A program made the translations under genes and the position numbers. Shown piece after piece: positions 1-8,089 of a stretch of DNA of 14,684 nucleotides. The notes below the pieces were generated by a model, which saw only the letters and a program-made list of their open reading frames with translations, was not told the origin of the DNA and searched no databases. The stretch is from Cloacimonetes bacterium TCS62 (GTDB lineage Bacteria; Cloacimonadota; Cloacimonadia; Cloacimonadales; TCS61). The DNA is taken from the NCBI GenBank assembly GCA_001577185.1, contig LSCM01000013.1, forward strand, positions 1 through 14,684, written 5' to 3'. The stretch's first letter is position 1; every line of letters starts with the position of its first letter.

Positions 1-294
1 GATAATGGTATTTATGCTAAAAAGATGGGTGGTGGCTCCGTGATGCCTGGAACTGGAAATTTTAATTTCGCAGTTAGTGAAGGCTATTTAATCAATAATG
101 GCAAAATTACTGATCCAGTACGGGGAGCCACATTAATTGGAAACGGAGCTAAAGCTTTACACAAAATTAGTATGGTGGGAAATAATCTGGATCTAGCGCA
201 AGGTATGTGCGGTTCAGTTAGTGGTAGCATTCCAACAAATGTTGGTCAACCAGCCATTAAAATTGATGAGATAGTTGTTGGTGGAAGAAAGTAG
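1..294 (+). CDS. tldD: TldD metalloprotease subunit, C-terminal fragment (5' end outside window)
   Basis: This is the last 97 codons of a gene entering from the left; the frame is open from base 1, so the ATG at 25 is internal. The sequence MGGGSVMPGTGNFNF, then SEGYLINNGKIT, GATLIGNG, MVGNNLDLAQGMCG and NVGQPAIKID with a final VGG, is the typical C-terminus of TldD. The Cys at 208-210 (in GMCG) matches the cysteine that I recall as the third zinc ligand in the E. coli TldD structure. The HExxxH helix would lie upstream, outside the window. TldD pairs with TldE/PmbA in a cytoplasmic protease that degrades unfolded peptides and matures some modified peptides. The stop codon TAG is embedded in the AGGAGG (293-298) serving the next gene, so the pair is probably co-translated. 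Confidence 0.93.
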   Translation, partial: DNGIYAKKMGGGSVMPGTGNFNFAVSEGYLINNGKITDPVRGATLIGNGAKALHKISMVGNNLDLAQGMCGSVSGSIPTNVGQPAIKIDEIVVGGRK

Positions 295-302
295 GAGGAA
301 AT

Positions 303-1634
303 ATGTATAAAAAAGAATTTCAAACTATATTTGATTATGCAGAAGGTAAAGTTGATGAAATTGAGATCTTACTCTCAGCCAATGATTCCTTTTCTGTTAA
401 AATAAATGAACAAAACATAGAATCATTCGATTATGCGGATAGTAATGGTATTAGTGTTAGGGTAATAAAAGATGATAAAATGGGTTATTCCTATGCCGAG
501 AAGTTTGATGAAAAGACTTTACAAATGATAGTTGATGAAGCATTAGAAAATGCTAAATTTACTGAAGATAATGAAATTGCTTATATGAGCAATCATGATG
601 ATGTAGATAATAAACCCAAACTTTATTCAAAAGAATTAGATAAAGTGGATATTAATGATAAAATTACGTTTGCTAAAAATTTAGAAAAAATTTCAAAAGA
701 GACAGATAAAAGAGTATTCAACGTTCCATATGCAGCTTTAGGTAATGGAAAAACCTTTGTGAAAATATCTAATAACAAGGGATTAAACAAAGAAGAGACA
801 CAAAATTATATGTATGCATATGTGGCTTCTCTCTGTGCTCAGGATGATGATAAGCGTATGGGTATGGAATTTGTGATCGGTCGAGACTTTTCTAAATTTA
901 ATGCTGCTAAGTTAGCAAAGAAAAGTGTACAGAAAAGTACAGAACTCCTCGGTGGTATTGAAATAGAATCTTCCCCATATCCTGTCGTATTCAATAATGA
1001 GATGATGGCAACTATGTTATCAACTTTCTCTGGCATTTTTAATGCTAAAGCCGTTCATGAAGGGCGTTCTTTACTAATAGATAAAATAGGAACAAAAATA
1101 GCAAACGATAAAGTTACCATAATTGATGATGCACTACATCCTGATGGTTTTTCATCCAGATCTTTTGATAGTGAAGGATTTCCATCCAAAAGAAATATTC
1201 TAATTGAGAATGGTAAGCTCAAAACATATCTTCATAACACTCAAACAGCTAGAAAAGATAATATTAGTTCCACTGGTAATGCATCTAGAGGATATAAAGG
1301 AACTTTAGGAATTTCTCCATCGAATTTTTATCTTAAAAAGGGGCAAAACAGTGAGAAAGAACTATTTAAGCAACATGATAAGCTGGTTGAAATAGTCTCA
1401 TTGCAAGGAATGCATTCCGGTGCTAATCCAATATCAGGAGATTTTTCACTATCTGCAGAAGGTTTCTTGTATGAAAATGGAAAAAGATCAACCTCATTGA
1501 AGCAATTTACAGTATCTGGTAATATCATTGATCTTTTAAAAAATATCGAATTGATAGCTGACAACTTTCGATTCAATATGAGCTCAATTGGTGCACCTTC
1601 GGTTCTTGTAAGTAAACTTGACCTTAGTGGATAG
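303..1634 (+). CDS. pmbA: TldE/PmbA, partner subunit of the TldD protease
   Basis: This 443-residue protein is of normal family length (E. coli PmbA is about 450). Family features include an N-terminal domain with a SFDYADSNGISVRVI stretch (residues 41-55), the FNNEMMATMLSTFSG segment (230-244) followed by NAKAVHEGRS, the DGFSSRSFDSEG loop (281-292), IENGKLKTYLHNT (301-313), and an N-terminal-lobe-to-tail ending of GAPSVLVSKLDLSG. TldE is not thought to bind the catalytic metal, and no HExxxH is present; it completes the TldD active site as a heterodimer. The start at 303 is supported by an AGGAGG four bases upstream, overlapping the tldD stop. The next gene begins seven bases after this stop, which suggests a single transcript. 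Confidence 0.94.
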   Translation: MYKKEFQTIFDYAEGKVDEIEILLSANDSFSVKINEQNIESFDYADSNGISVRVIKDDKMGYSYAEKFDEKTLQMIVDEALENAKFTEDNEIAYMSNHDDVDNKPKLYSKELDKVDINDKITFAKNLEKISKETDKRVFNVPYAALGNGKTFVKISNNKGLNKEETQNYMYAYVASLCAQDDDKRMGMEFVIGRDFSKFNAAKLAKKSVQKSTELLGGIEIESSPYPVVFNNEMMATMLSTFSGIFNAKAVHEGRSLLIDKIGTKIANDKVTIIDDALHPDGFSSRSFDSEGFPSKRNILIENGKLKTYLHNTQTARKDNISSTGNASRGYKGTLGISPSNFYLKKGQNSEKELFKQHDKLVEIVSLQGMHSGANPISGDFSLSAEGFLYENGKRSTSLKQFTVSGNIIDLLKNIELIADNFRFNMSSIGAPSVLVSKLDLSG

Positions 1635-1641
1635 GTGCATA

Positions 1642-2352
1642 ATGGACCGAAGAATCCCATTATCGTTGTTTTCTATGAAAATGATATTGTTCGTTTCATT
1701 CTTCCTTGTTGCTGCATTACTACAAGCAGAAGAAGTTGGTGATCCGAAAGATGGGAAAAAAATATTTGAACGAACAGAAGCTGCTATAGGCCAAGTTGAC
1801 CAGATTCTAAACCTGCAAACTAAAGGAGTTGCGATCCAAGCTATTGAATTTGGTAATCTGGAATTTCCAGTTGAGGTAGTTGCAATATTTCCCAATAAGT
1901 TTATTTTGAAACTACGAGGTAAGGAATATATCGTTGATAACGAAGATGGATGGCTTAAGTATCCGGGAGGTTTTTTTGAGAATCTTCCAAAAGAGTTTGC
2001 CGAGCAGATCTTAGATAATTTAAAAAGAAATATTATTTATTTGATCAAAAATAAGAAAAATATTGAATTTAGTTATCTTGGTAAAGCTACTATTCAAGAA
2101 AAAGAATGCTGGAAACTATTAGTAACCGATAAAAATTCCTCTTTTGAGCTCTTTATCGATATCAATACAAATCTTCCTTCTCTTATTAAATATAAAGATA
2201 ATGAAAATACGATATCTAAATATTTCTTAGGATATAAGAAGATCGAAAATATTTTGTTTCCCATTAAAACGATAAGTTATGATAATGAAAACAACCTGAT
2301 CAGTAAGAACATTATTGAAGTAATTAATATAAATATTGAACTAGACGAATAG
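1642..2352 (+). CDS. Exported LolA-like (outer-membrane lipoprotein-sorting-like) protein
   Basis: I chose the ATG at 1642 (236 residues). It lies six bases after an AGG near the pmbA stop; an in-frame TTG at 1618 would overlap pmbA, and the ATG at 1675 has no ribosome site. Residues 1-29 form a signal peptide: a basic start, a hydrophobic core ILFVSFFLVAALL, then a likely cut after LQA. The mature part alternates short beta-like strands (GKEYIVDNEDGWLKYPGG; ECWKLLVTD; SFELFIDINTNLPSLIKY; YKKIENILFPIKTISYD). This resembles the half-barrel of LolA-like outer-membrane lipoprotein-sorting proteins found in FCB bacteria. There is no lipobox Cys, so it should be soluble in the periplasm. The fold assignment comes from pattern memory only; its link to TldD/TldE is positional. 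It could instead be a lineage-specific periplasmic protein of another family. Confidence 0.55.
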   Translation: MDRRIPLSLFSMKMILFVSFFLVAALLQAEEVGDPKDGKKIFERTEAAIGQVDQILNLQTKGVAIQAIEFGNLEFPVEVVAIFPNKFILKLRGKEYIVDNEDGWLKYPGGFFENLPKEFAEQILDNLKRNIIYLIKNKKNIEFSYLGKATIQEKECWKLLVTDKNSSFELFIDINTNLPSLIKYKDNENTISKYFLGYKKIENILFPIKTISYDNENNLISKNIIEVININIELDE

Positions 2353-2381
2353 AATAAAATTAATATTTTGTTTATATTACC

Positions 2382-2410
2382 ACAAAAGCCCCTGCAGCAG
2401 GGGCTTTTGT
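2382..2410. terminator. Bidirectional rho-independent terminator
   Basis: A perfect 13-bp inverted repeat (ACAAAAGCCCCTG / CAGGGGCTTTTGT) surrounds a 3-base loop. The GC-rich core CCCCTG/CAGGGG is flanked by AAAA/TTTT arms, so either transcript ends in a hairpin with a U-rich 3' side. It lies 29 bases after the stop of the LolA-like gene (+) and 5 bases after the transketolase stop (-). It can therefore end both convergent transcripts. Confidence 0.9.
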
Positions 2411-2415
2411 AATAA

Positions 2416-4311
2416 CTACTTTAGCTCTTGAGCAATTTTTTTCTCTATTGAATAAGCATCCAATTCACACATTTTTATCACATCATCACGATGTCCGGAA
2501 AAAGCATAATCCTCGACTCCAAATTTCTCGAATTTCGGGTGCAGACCCATTTGAAGAAGTTTATCTGCTACGCTATTGCCTAAACCTGTGTTAACATTAT
2601 GATCTTCATAAGTGAACACATATCCTGTTTCCGAAGCTGCTTTGAGAGCTTTTTCATCCAAATCGCTGGGACATGACACATTCCAAACTTGTAGTGAAAT
2701 ACCTCTATCTTTAAGTTTTTCAGAAACTTGTACAGCATTTGAAGTTAAAGTTCCCATAACCAATAATGCCGCATCAGAACCTTCACGCAAAAGATCCATT
2801 TTTCCGTAGCTGAATTTATACTTTTCGTTATAGAATATTTTTCCATTAATATCTCTTAATGGATCTAATTTTGAACGTCCCATAGATACTAGGTAATTAC
2901 CCTTCTGCTGTGATAAATATCGTATTATTCTATCAGTTTGATTGGGATCTGCAGGTATTATAATCTTAAAATGGTATAAATTTTTCATTACACCGAGATA
3001 ATCCAGACACTGATGAGTTTTACCATCTTCACCAACATCCAAGCCTACGTGAGTTGTTATTATCTTTAAATTAGTCTCATTTATATCACTTAAACGATGC
3101 TGATTGTAGGTCTCATCTACTCCAAAAACTCCAAAATCAACAAAGAAGACCTGCATATTTTCTTTTGAAAGTGCTGCAGCTACAACTGCAGTATTATGCT
3201 CCATGATTCCACCTTGAATATATCTTTGAGGTAGAACTTTTTCAAATTCGGATGTCTTTACACTACCTTGTAGATCACAATCAAAAACTACAAGTGGTGG
3301 ATTTTCGTTGAAAGCAGCAAGTTCAGCAATTGCAGTCCCCCAAGCAGATCGGTTATCTGTTCTTTCTTTATAAACTTTATTTTTTCCAGGTTTGATATCG
3401 AAAGCATGAACAATAGATTCATCTTTTTTTACAAATTTAAAATTCTCTCTTAATGCTCGGTATTCTTCGAGATCATTATTAAGCCCGAGTTCATCTAAAG
3501 CCTTTTGCAATTGTTCTTCAGAAAGAGCAGAACCGTGATATTTTTCTTTGTTCTCCATAAATGAGACACCTTTTCCCATAACAGTATGTGCAAGAATCAT
3601 CGTCGGCTTATCGCTTTTTACAGAATCTAGAATCGCATCTCTTATCTGAATCAAATCGTGACCATCAATCTCTATGACTTTCCAGCCATCAGATATATAA
3701 TTTTCTGCAATATTTTGTGGCATTACTTTATTTATATCACCACTAATCTGTAATTGATTGTAATCTACAAAGGCGGTTATATTTTTTAAATTATACTTTG
3801 TGGCAAATCTTCTAGCTTCACTTAATTGTCCCTTTTGTTGTTCACCATCTCCCATGAGAACAAATATTTGATTATCAATATTTTTTATAACTCCTGCTAA
3901 AGCAAATCCACAAGCAGCAGATAAACCTTGTCCTAAATTACCAGTAGCCCATTCCACTCCAGGGACGATAGGTTCTACATGCCCTTCAAAAATACTACCG
4001 GATAAACGAAACTCTGCAATAGCTTTTTTTAGATCAAAAAATCCCATCGCACCAAGAACGGAATAGGTCCCGGGAGAAATATGCCCATGGCTGATAATAA
4101 CTCTATCTCTTTCTTCATTTTCCGGATTCTCTGGATTGATATTTATCATATGATAAAGTGTGGTAAGAAAATCCAATGAAGACATCGAACCACCCGGGTG
4201 ACCAGATTTTGCGAGTGTTGTCATTTTGAGTATTGATCCTCTAGCAGAATTAGCTATTGTCTTAACTTTTTTTAATTTATCAATTGTGAGATTTCCCTTT
4301 TTTAAATCCAT
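2416..4311 (-). CDS. tkt: Transketolase
   Basis: This thiamine-diphosphate enzyme moves two-carbon ketol units between sugar phosphates in the non-oxidative pentose phosphate pathway. It is a full single-chain protein of 631 residues, close to the usual 620-680. Visible motifs are SGHPGG (His38), SHGH (76-79), GNLGQG (124-129), the ThDP/Mg motif GDGE (154-157) with the downstream DYN (Asn185), and His259 in KYHGS. The second half carries the catalytic glutamate in GIMEHN (Glu371) and GEDGKTHQ (427-434), matching Asp477 and His481 of yeast transketolase. Position 422 is Val where most transketolases have Asp (THV instead of THD), a mild departure. I prefer the ATG at 4311 because AGGAG (4319-4323) sits seven bases before it; the ATG at 4317 is only one base from that site and would add two residues. 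It is divergent from secA and probably monocistronic. Confidence 0.92.
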   Translation of the reverse strand: MDLKKGNLTIDKLKKVKTIANSARGSILKMTTLAKSGHPGGSMSSLDFLTTLYHMININPENPENEERDRVIISHGHISPGTYSVLGAMGFFDLKKAIAEFRLSGSIFEGHVEPIVPGVEWATGNLGQGLSAACGFALAGVIKNIDNQIFVLMGDGEQQKGQLSEARRFATKYNLKNITAFVDYNQLQISGDINKVMPQNIAENYISDGWKVIEIDGHDLIQIRDAILDSVKSDKPTMILAHTVMGKGVSFMENKEKYHGSALSEEQLQKALDELGLNNDLEEYRALRENFKFVKKDESIVHAFDIKPGKNKVYKERTDNRSAWGTAIAELAAFNENPPLVVFDCDLQGSVKTSEFEKVLPQRYIQGGIMEHNTAVVAAALSKENMQVFFVDFGVFGVDETYNQHRLSDINETNLKIITTHVGLDVGEDGKTHQCLDYLGVMKNLYHFKIIIPADPNQTDRIIRYLSQQKGNYLVSMGRSKLDPLRDINGKIFYNEKYKFSYGKMDLLREGSDAALLVMGTLTSNAVQVSEKLKDRGISLQVWNVSCPSDLDEKALKAASETGYVFTYEDHNVNTGLGNSVADKLLQMGLHPKFEKFGVEDYAFSGHRDDVIKMCELDAYSIEKKIAQELK

Positions 4312-4510
4312 ATTCATTCTCCTATTTTTTTCTTAAAAATTATTATAGTATATATAAGTAAAGAAAAAAATAACTATTATTTATAACTTATTATATTAGC
4401 ATTAAATTTTATTGTATAAAAAAAATTACAACAAACTAATCTCTGCTAAATTGTTTGACAGTATGATGCCTATAGAAAGGGTTGTTTAAAATCAAAAAAA
4501 GAGTGATAAT
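4312..4510. promoter_or_regulatory. Divergent control region between transketolase and secA
   Basis: This gap is almost entirely A/T, with several A and T tracts, and should hold the promoters of both divergent genes. On the minus strand a perfect TATAAT lies at 4347-4342; the upstream -35 position falls in a T run (4370-4365), so only the -10 is convincing. It would give a 5' leader of roughly 25 bases ending in the AGGAG above. On the plus strand I see TTGACA (4455-4460) and TATGAT (4462-4467), but they overlap the wrong way and no matching partner box sits at 16-18 bases. The secA promoter is therefore not resolved. No riboswitch-like fold or SecM-like leader ORF was seen. Confidence 0.4.
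4319..4323 (-). promoter_or_regulatory. Ribosome binding site that decides the transketolase start
   Basis: On the minus strand the sequence reads AGGAGAATGAATATG. AGGAG is one base from the first ATG (4317) and seven bases from the second (4311). Normal spacing favours the second. Confidence 0.65.
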
Positions 4511-7500
4511 ATGATAAAATATATGATTAAGAAATTATTTGGTGATCGCAACAAGCGAGAAATAAAAAAAATACAACCAATTGTGGATGAAATAAATCAA
4601 GAAATTAAATCTCTTGAGAATAGATCTGATGATGAACTTAGAAAAAAAATTGAAGAGATTAAATCTTCAATACATTCAGAATTAACTCCAGAAGAAGATC
4701 ATTTAGATGAACTTCGCAGGAAGTATCAAGTAGAGACTAATGAATCTACAAGAAACTCGATTGGAAACGAAATAGACACTTTTGAAGAAAAACTAAAAAA
4801 ACACACTCAAGAAATCTTGAATCAGCATCTTGTTATTGTATTCGCTATTGTGAAAGAAACTTGTAAAAGGTTAATTGGACATAAATACACAGTGCGAGGT
4901 GATGAAGAAGAATGGTTTATGGTTCCGTTCGATGTTCAACTTATTGGAGCTGTTGTTCTTCATCGTGGAATTATTGCCGAGATGGCAACTGGCGAAGGTA
5001 AAACACTTGTTGCAACAATGCCATTATTTCTAAATGCTTTGCTAGATCGCGGAGCTCATCTTATCACTGTAAATGATTACCTAGCCCAAAGAGACTCAGA
5101 ATGGATGAGTCCTATTTTTGAATTTCATAACCTTAGTGTCAGCTGTATTATCGGTGGTATGGATAAAGAAGATAGGAAAGAAGCTTATCAGGCGGATATA
5201 ACTTATGGAACCAACAGCGAATTTGGATTTGATTATCTTCGCGATAATATGGCAGTTAGGAAAGATGGTCTAGTACAACGTGGACACCAATATGCAATTG
5301 TAGATGAGGTTGATAGTGTACTGATAGATGAAGCTAGAACCCCTTTGATCATTAGCGGTCCTGTACAAGAAAGCAAGAATTTTTTAGATGAACTTAAACC
5401 AACAATCAGTAAATTGGTATCAATCCAAAATAATATGGTAAAGCGTTTCACAACAAAAGTTAAGAGTATTATTAAACATGATGAATACGATATAGATGAG
5501 CTAGGTAAAAATTTACTATTAATCAAGAGAGCAGCACCGCAGAACAAGTCTTTTATTAAATTGATGAAAGAGGGAGAATTAAAAAAAATAGTAACTGATT
5601 ATGAAGGATACTATCTACGAGATAAAAAGATGCATGTAATAGATAGTGAGCTCTATTTTGTTGTTGAAGAGAAACAAAACAGTGTAGAACTTTCTGAGAA
5701 AGGTAATGAATTTATAGCTAAGGAAGATCCAGACCTTTTTGTTATGGATCATCTTGATGATATTTTAGAGGAGATCGATGAGGATAGTTCTCTTTCTAAT
5801 CAGAGAAAAGCAGAGAAAAAAGATGAAGCAACATCGAAATTTATCGACAAAAGTGAAAAATTACACAATATCAAGCAGTTATTAAAAGCTTATATGCTTT
5901 TTGAAAAAGAAGTTGATTATGTCGTTACAGATAACAAAGTGATGATAGTAGATCAATTTACAGGTAGAATGATGCCGGGTAGACGGTTTAGTGACGGGCT
6001 ACATCAAGCATTGGAAGCTAAAGAAAGTGTGAAAATTGAAGAGGCTACACAGACATTTGCGACCATAACATTACAAAATTACTTCAGAATGTATGATAAA
6101 CTCGCTGGCATGACTGGTACAGCTGTCACCGAGGAATCAGAATTTATCGAGATCTATAAATTACCTGTTATTGAAATTCCGACAAATCTACCAATATCCA
6201 GGATTGATCATAATGATGTTATTTATATAACAAAGAACGAGAAATACAAAGCAATCATAAATGAGATCAAATATTGGCATGAAAAGCAGAAACCCATATT
6301 AGTCGGAACAGTTACTGTAGAAGTTTCTGAAACACTTAGTAGATTACTAAGAAGAGCTAAGATTAAACATAATGTTCTGAATGCAAAATATCATGAAAAA
6401 GAAGCAGAGATCATTAAATATGCTGGTGAACCCGGTGCAGTTACAATTGCAACAAATATGGCAGGTCGTGGTACAGATATAAAATTAGGTAAAGAGGTTG
6501 TGAAAAAGCCAAAAGAAGAGTATCTTGATCTTAGTGATAATGTTACTGAAGAATTACCATATGGTCTCCCGATAGATGGCTTACATGTTATTGGAACTGA
6601 ACGACATGAAAGTAGAAGAATAGATCGTCAGCTTCGAGGTCGAAGTGGACGTCAAGGAGACCCGGGAACTTCTAGATTCTACCTTTCTTTGGAAGATGAT
6701 CTAATGCGTCTTTTTGGGTCTGAAAAAATGGGACCTATGATGGTTAAAATGGGGCTACAGAAGGGTGAAGCTATTGTTCATCCGTGGATGACAAAAGCTG
6801 TTGGTAAAGCCCAAAAAAGGGTTGAATCATATAACTTTGAAAGCAGAAAACAACTTTTAAAATATGACGAAGTTATGAATCAGCAAAGGGAAGTAATTTA
6901 TAATTATCGACGAAATGTTCTCAAAGGATATGATCTAAAGTATGAAATATTGGAAATGCTTAAGGATACAATAGTTGAAATTGTCGATGAGCTAATTGTT
7001 GAGGATCTATATTATGAAGATTGGCCAATTGAAGAATTACTAACTTGGTTCAGAAATAATTTCAATGTTCATATACCAAAAAGTAAAATTATCACTGAAA
7101 ATTTGAATGAGAATATCTTAATTGAAAATTTGCAAAATAGCATTTTAGATGCTTATGAAAATAGAGAGCAGGAGCTCACATCAGAGCAAATGCGTGAGAT
7201 CGAAAGAAGGGTCTTACTATCGGTTGTAGATGAACTTTGGCGTGATCACCTTCATGAAATGGATCTGTTAAAGGAAGGCATTGGATTCAGAGCATATGCG
7301 CAGAAGGATCCATTAATAGAATATAAGAAAGAATCTTTCAACCTGTTTCAAAATTTGGTTTCAAAAATTAATAAAAATGTATCACAAAAAGTTTTCACTA
7401 CTTACATAGTTGCACCAGAGAATATTGATAGATTTATGGAGATGATGAAACAGAAGCATGATTCACAATCTGCCTTTGAACAACCAGAACCACCAAAAAA

Positions 7501-7633
7501 ACCTCAATATACTAACAAAGGTGAACAACCTAAACTCAAACCAAGAAAAGTTGAAAAAGAACCGGGAAGAAATGATCCATGTCCATGTGGAAGTGGGAAA
7601 AAATACAAAAAATGTTGTGGTAGAATTGTATAA
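4511..7633 (+). CDS. secA: Preprotein translocase ATPase SecA
   Basis: SecA is the motor ATPase that drives unfolded preproteins through SecYEG at the inner membrane. At 1040 residues it is longer than E. coli SecA (901). Order of parts: N-terminal helix; Walker A MATGEGKT (158-165); DEVD (265-268) followed by IDEARTPLIISG; the preprotein crosslinking region with an insertion; VDQFTGR (480-486); YRMYDKLAGMTGTA-like box (525-538); AGRGTDI (651-657); the arginine-finger motif around 700-716 (ESRRIDRQLRGRSGRQGD); wing and scaffold domains; a proline/lysine-rich linker (990-1017); and a zinc-binding SEC-C tail with Cys1024, Cys1026, Cys1035 and Cys1036. The extra residues (about 303-380, with APQNKSFIKLM and ELYFVVEEKQNSVEL) resemble the insertion of Bacteroidetes-type SecA. 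The start has only a weak GAGTGA site; the ATG at 4523 is an alternative. It heads a run with the DUF494-like gene and topA. Confidence 0.97.
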   Translation: MIKYMIKKLFGDRNKREIKKIQPIVDEINQEIKSLENRSDDELRKKIEEIKSSIHSELTPEEDHLDELRRKYQVETNESTRNSIGNEIDTFEEKLKKHTQEILNQHLVIVFAIVKETCKRLIGHKYTVRGDEEEWFMVPFDVQLIGAVVLHRGIIAEMATGEGKTLVATMPLFLNALLDRGAHLITVNDYLAQRDSEWMSPIFEFHNLSVSCIIGGMDKEDRKEAYQADITYGTNSEFGFDYLRDNMAVRKDGLVQRGHQYAIVDEVDSVLIDEARTPLIISGPVQESKNFLDELKPTISKLVSIQNNMVKRFTTKVKSIIKHDEYDIDELGKNLLLIKRAAPQNKSFIKLMKEGELKKIVTDYEGYYLRDKKMHVIDSELYFVVEEKQNSVELSEKGNEFIAKEDPDLFVMDHLDDILEEIDEDSSLSNQRKAEKKDEATSKFIDKSEKLHNIKQLLKAYMLFEKEVDYVVTDNKVMIVDQFTGRMMPGRRFSDGLHQALEAKESVKIEEATQTFATITLQNYFRMYDKLAGMTGTAVTEESEFIEIYKLPVIEIPTNLPISRIDHNDVIYITKNEKYKAIINEIKYWHEKQKPILVGTVTVEVSETLSRLLRRAKIKHNVLNAKYHEKEAEIIKYAGEPGAVTIATNMAGRGTDIKLGKEVVKKPKEEYLDLSDNVTEELPYGLPIDGLHVIGTERHESRRIDRQLRGRSGRQGDPGTSRFYLSLEDDLMRLFGSEKMGPMMVKMGLQKGEAIVHPWMTKAVGKAQKRVESYNFESRKQLLKYDEVMNQQREVIYNYRRNVLKGYDLKYEILEMLKDTIVEIVDELIVEDLYYEDWPIEELLTWFRNNFNVHIPKSKIITENLNENILIENLQNSILDAYENREQELTSEQMREIERRVLLSVVDELWRDHLHEMDLLKEGIGFRAYAQKDPLIEYKKESFNLFQNLVSKINKNVSQKVFTTYIVAPENIDRFMEMMKQKHDSQSAFEQPEPPKKPQYTNKGEQPKLKPRKVEKEPGRNDPCPCGSGKKYKKCCGRIV

Positions 7634-7655
7634 CATTATATTATGATAAAAAAAT

Positions 7656-7660
7656 AAGGA
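7656..7660 (+). promoter_or_regulatory. Ribosome binding site that decides the DUF494-like start
   Basis: AAGGA directly abuts an ATG at 7661 and lies six bases before a second in-frame ATG at 7667. Spacing makes 7667 the likely start. Confidence 0.6.
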
Positions 7661-7666
7661 ATGATA

Positions 7667-8083
7667 ATGGCCATTAATGAATTAAGAGATTTAATTTTTA
7701 ATGATGAACAAATAGAATCTGATTTAGAGAATCTTGGTTTTTCAAAAAAAGAATATAAGAAAATTCTTGAATCGTTATTACAAGAAGATAGACAAAGCTA
7801 TAATAGAATTCTGATAACAGAGGAAAAGAACATTTTAACAAAAAGTGCTTTGAGATATTTGGTAAAACGAGTTCATTCTGGGGCGATAACAACCATACAA
7901 TTTGAAAAAACTATGAATATTTCGATTTTGCTAAACCGATTCTTAGATAAAAAAATAACTATTGATATAACTAAAAACATTGTAAACTATATAATCTTGA
8001 AAGGATACAAGAAAATCTCGGTTAAAGAAATTTTAGAGATTTTATTAATATCTGAAAATAAAAATAAGTTAAAAACTAATTAG
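7667..8083 (+). CDS. Smg/DUF494-like small protein
   Basis: This 138-residue acidic-to-basic helical protein resembles the Smg (DUF494) family. The pattern is a GF-xx-x-EI/EY helix near residues 24-37 (LENLGFSKKEYKKIL), then RILITEEKNILTKSALRYL (47-65), a glycine-ended turn near HSGAIT, and a C-terminal helix KKITIDITKNIVNYIIL. These line up by eye with the family's R-x-x-T-x-E-E...L-x-x-x-A-x-x-x-L and I-x-L-x-x-L-K-x-x-V-L blocks. The biochemical function of Smg is not known. Context supports the call: in some proteobacteria smg lies next to topA or to a topA-like zinc-finger gene, and here topA follows after six bases. The TAG stop overlaps a TAGGT that may serve topA. The match is weak in sequence and was made from memory. 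Confidence 0.6.
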   Translation: MAINELRDLIFNDEQIESDLENLGFSKKEYKKILESLLQEDRQSYNRILITEEKNILTKSALRYLVKRVHSGAITTIQFEKTMNISILLNRFLDKKITIDITKNIVNYIILKGYKKISVKEILEILLISENKNKLKTN

Positions 8084-8089
8084 GTAAAT

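Noticed and set aside
1584..1895. 103-codon minus-strand reading frame across the pmbA end and the LolA-like gene
   Set aside because: It is antisense to two convincing genes, and its predicted protein shows no family features.
4455..4467. TTGACA followed by TATGAT upstream of secA, resembling a sigma-70 promoter
   Set aside because: The two boxes are one base apart, not 16-18, and neither has a matching partner at proper spacing.
5233..5547. 104-codon minus-strand reading frame inside secA
   Set aside because: It lies wholly opposite the conserved SecA motor region, and its protein looks like antisense noise.
7458..7646. 62-codon plus-strand reading frame overlapping the end of secA
   Set aside because: It is an out-of-frame reading of the secA linker and zinc tail, with repetitive Asn/Lys/His content and no ribosome site.
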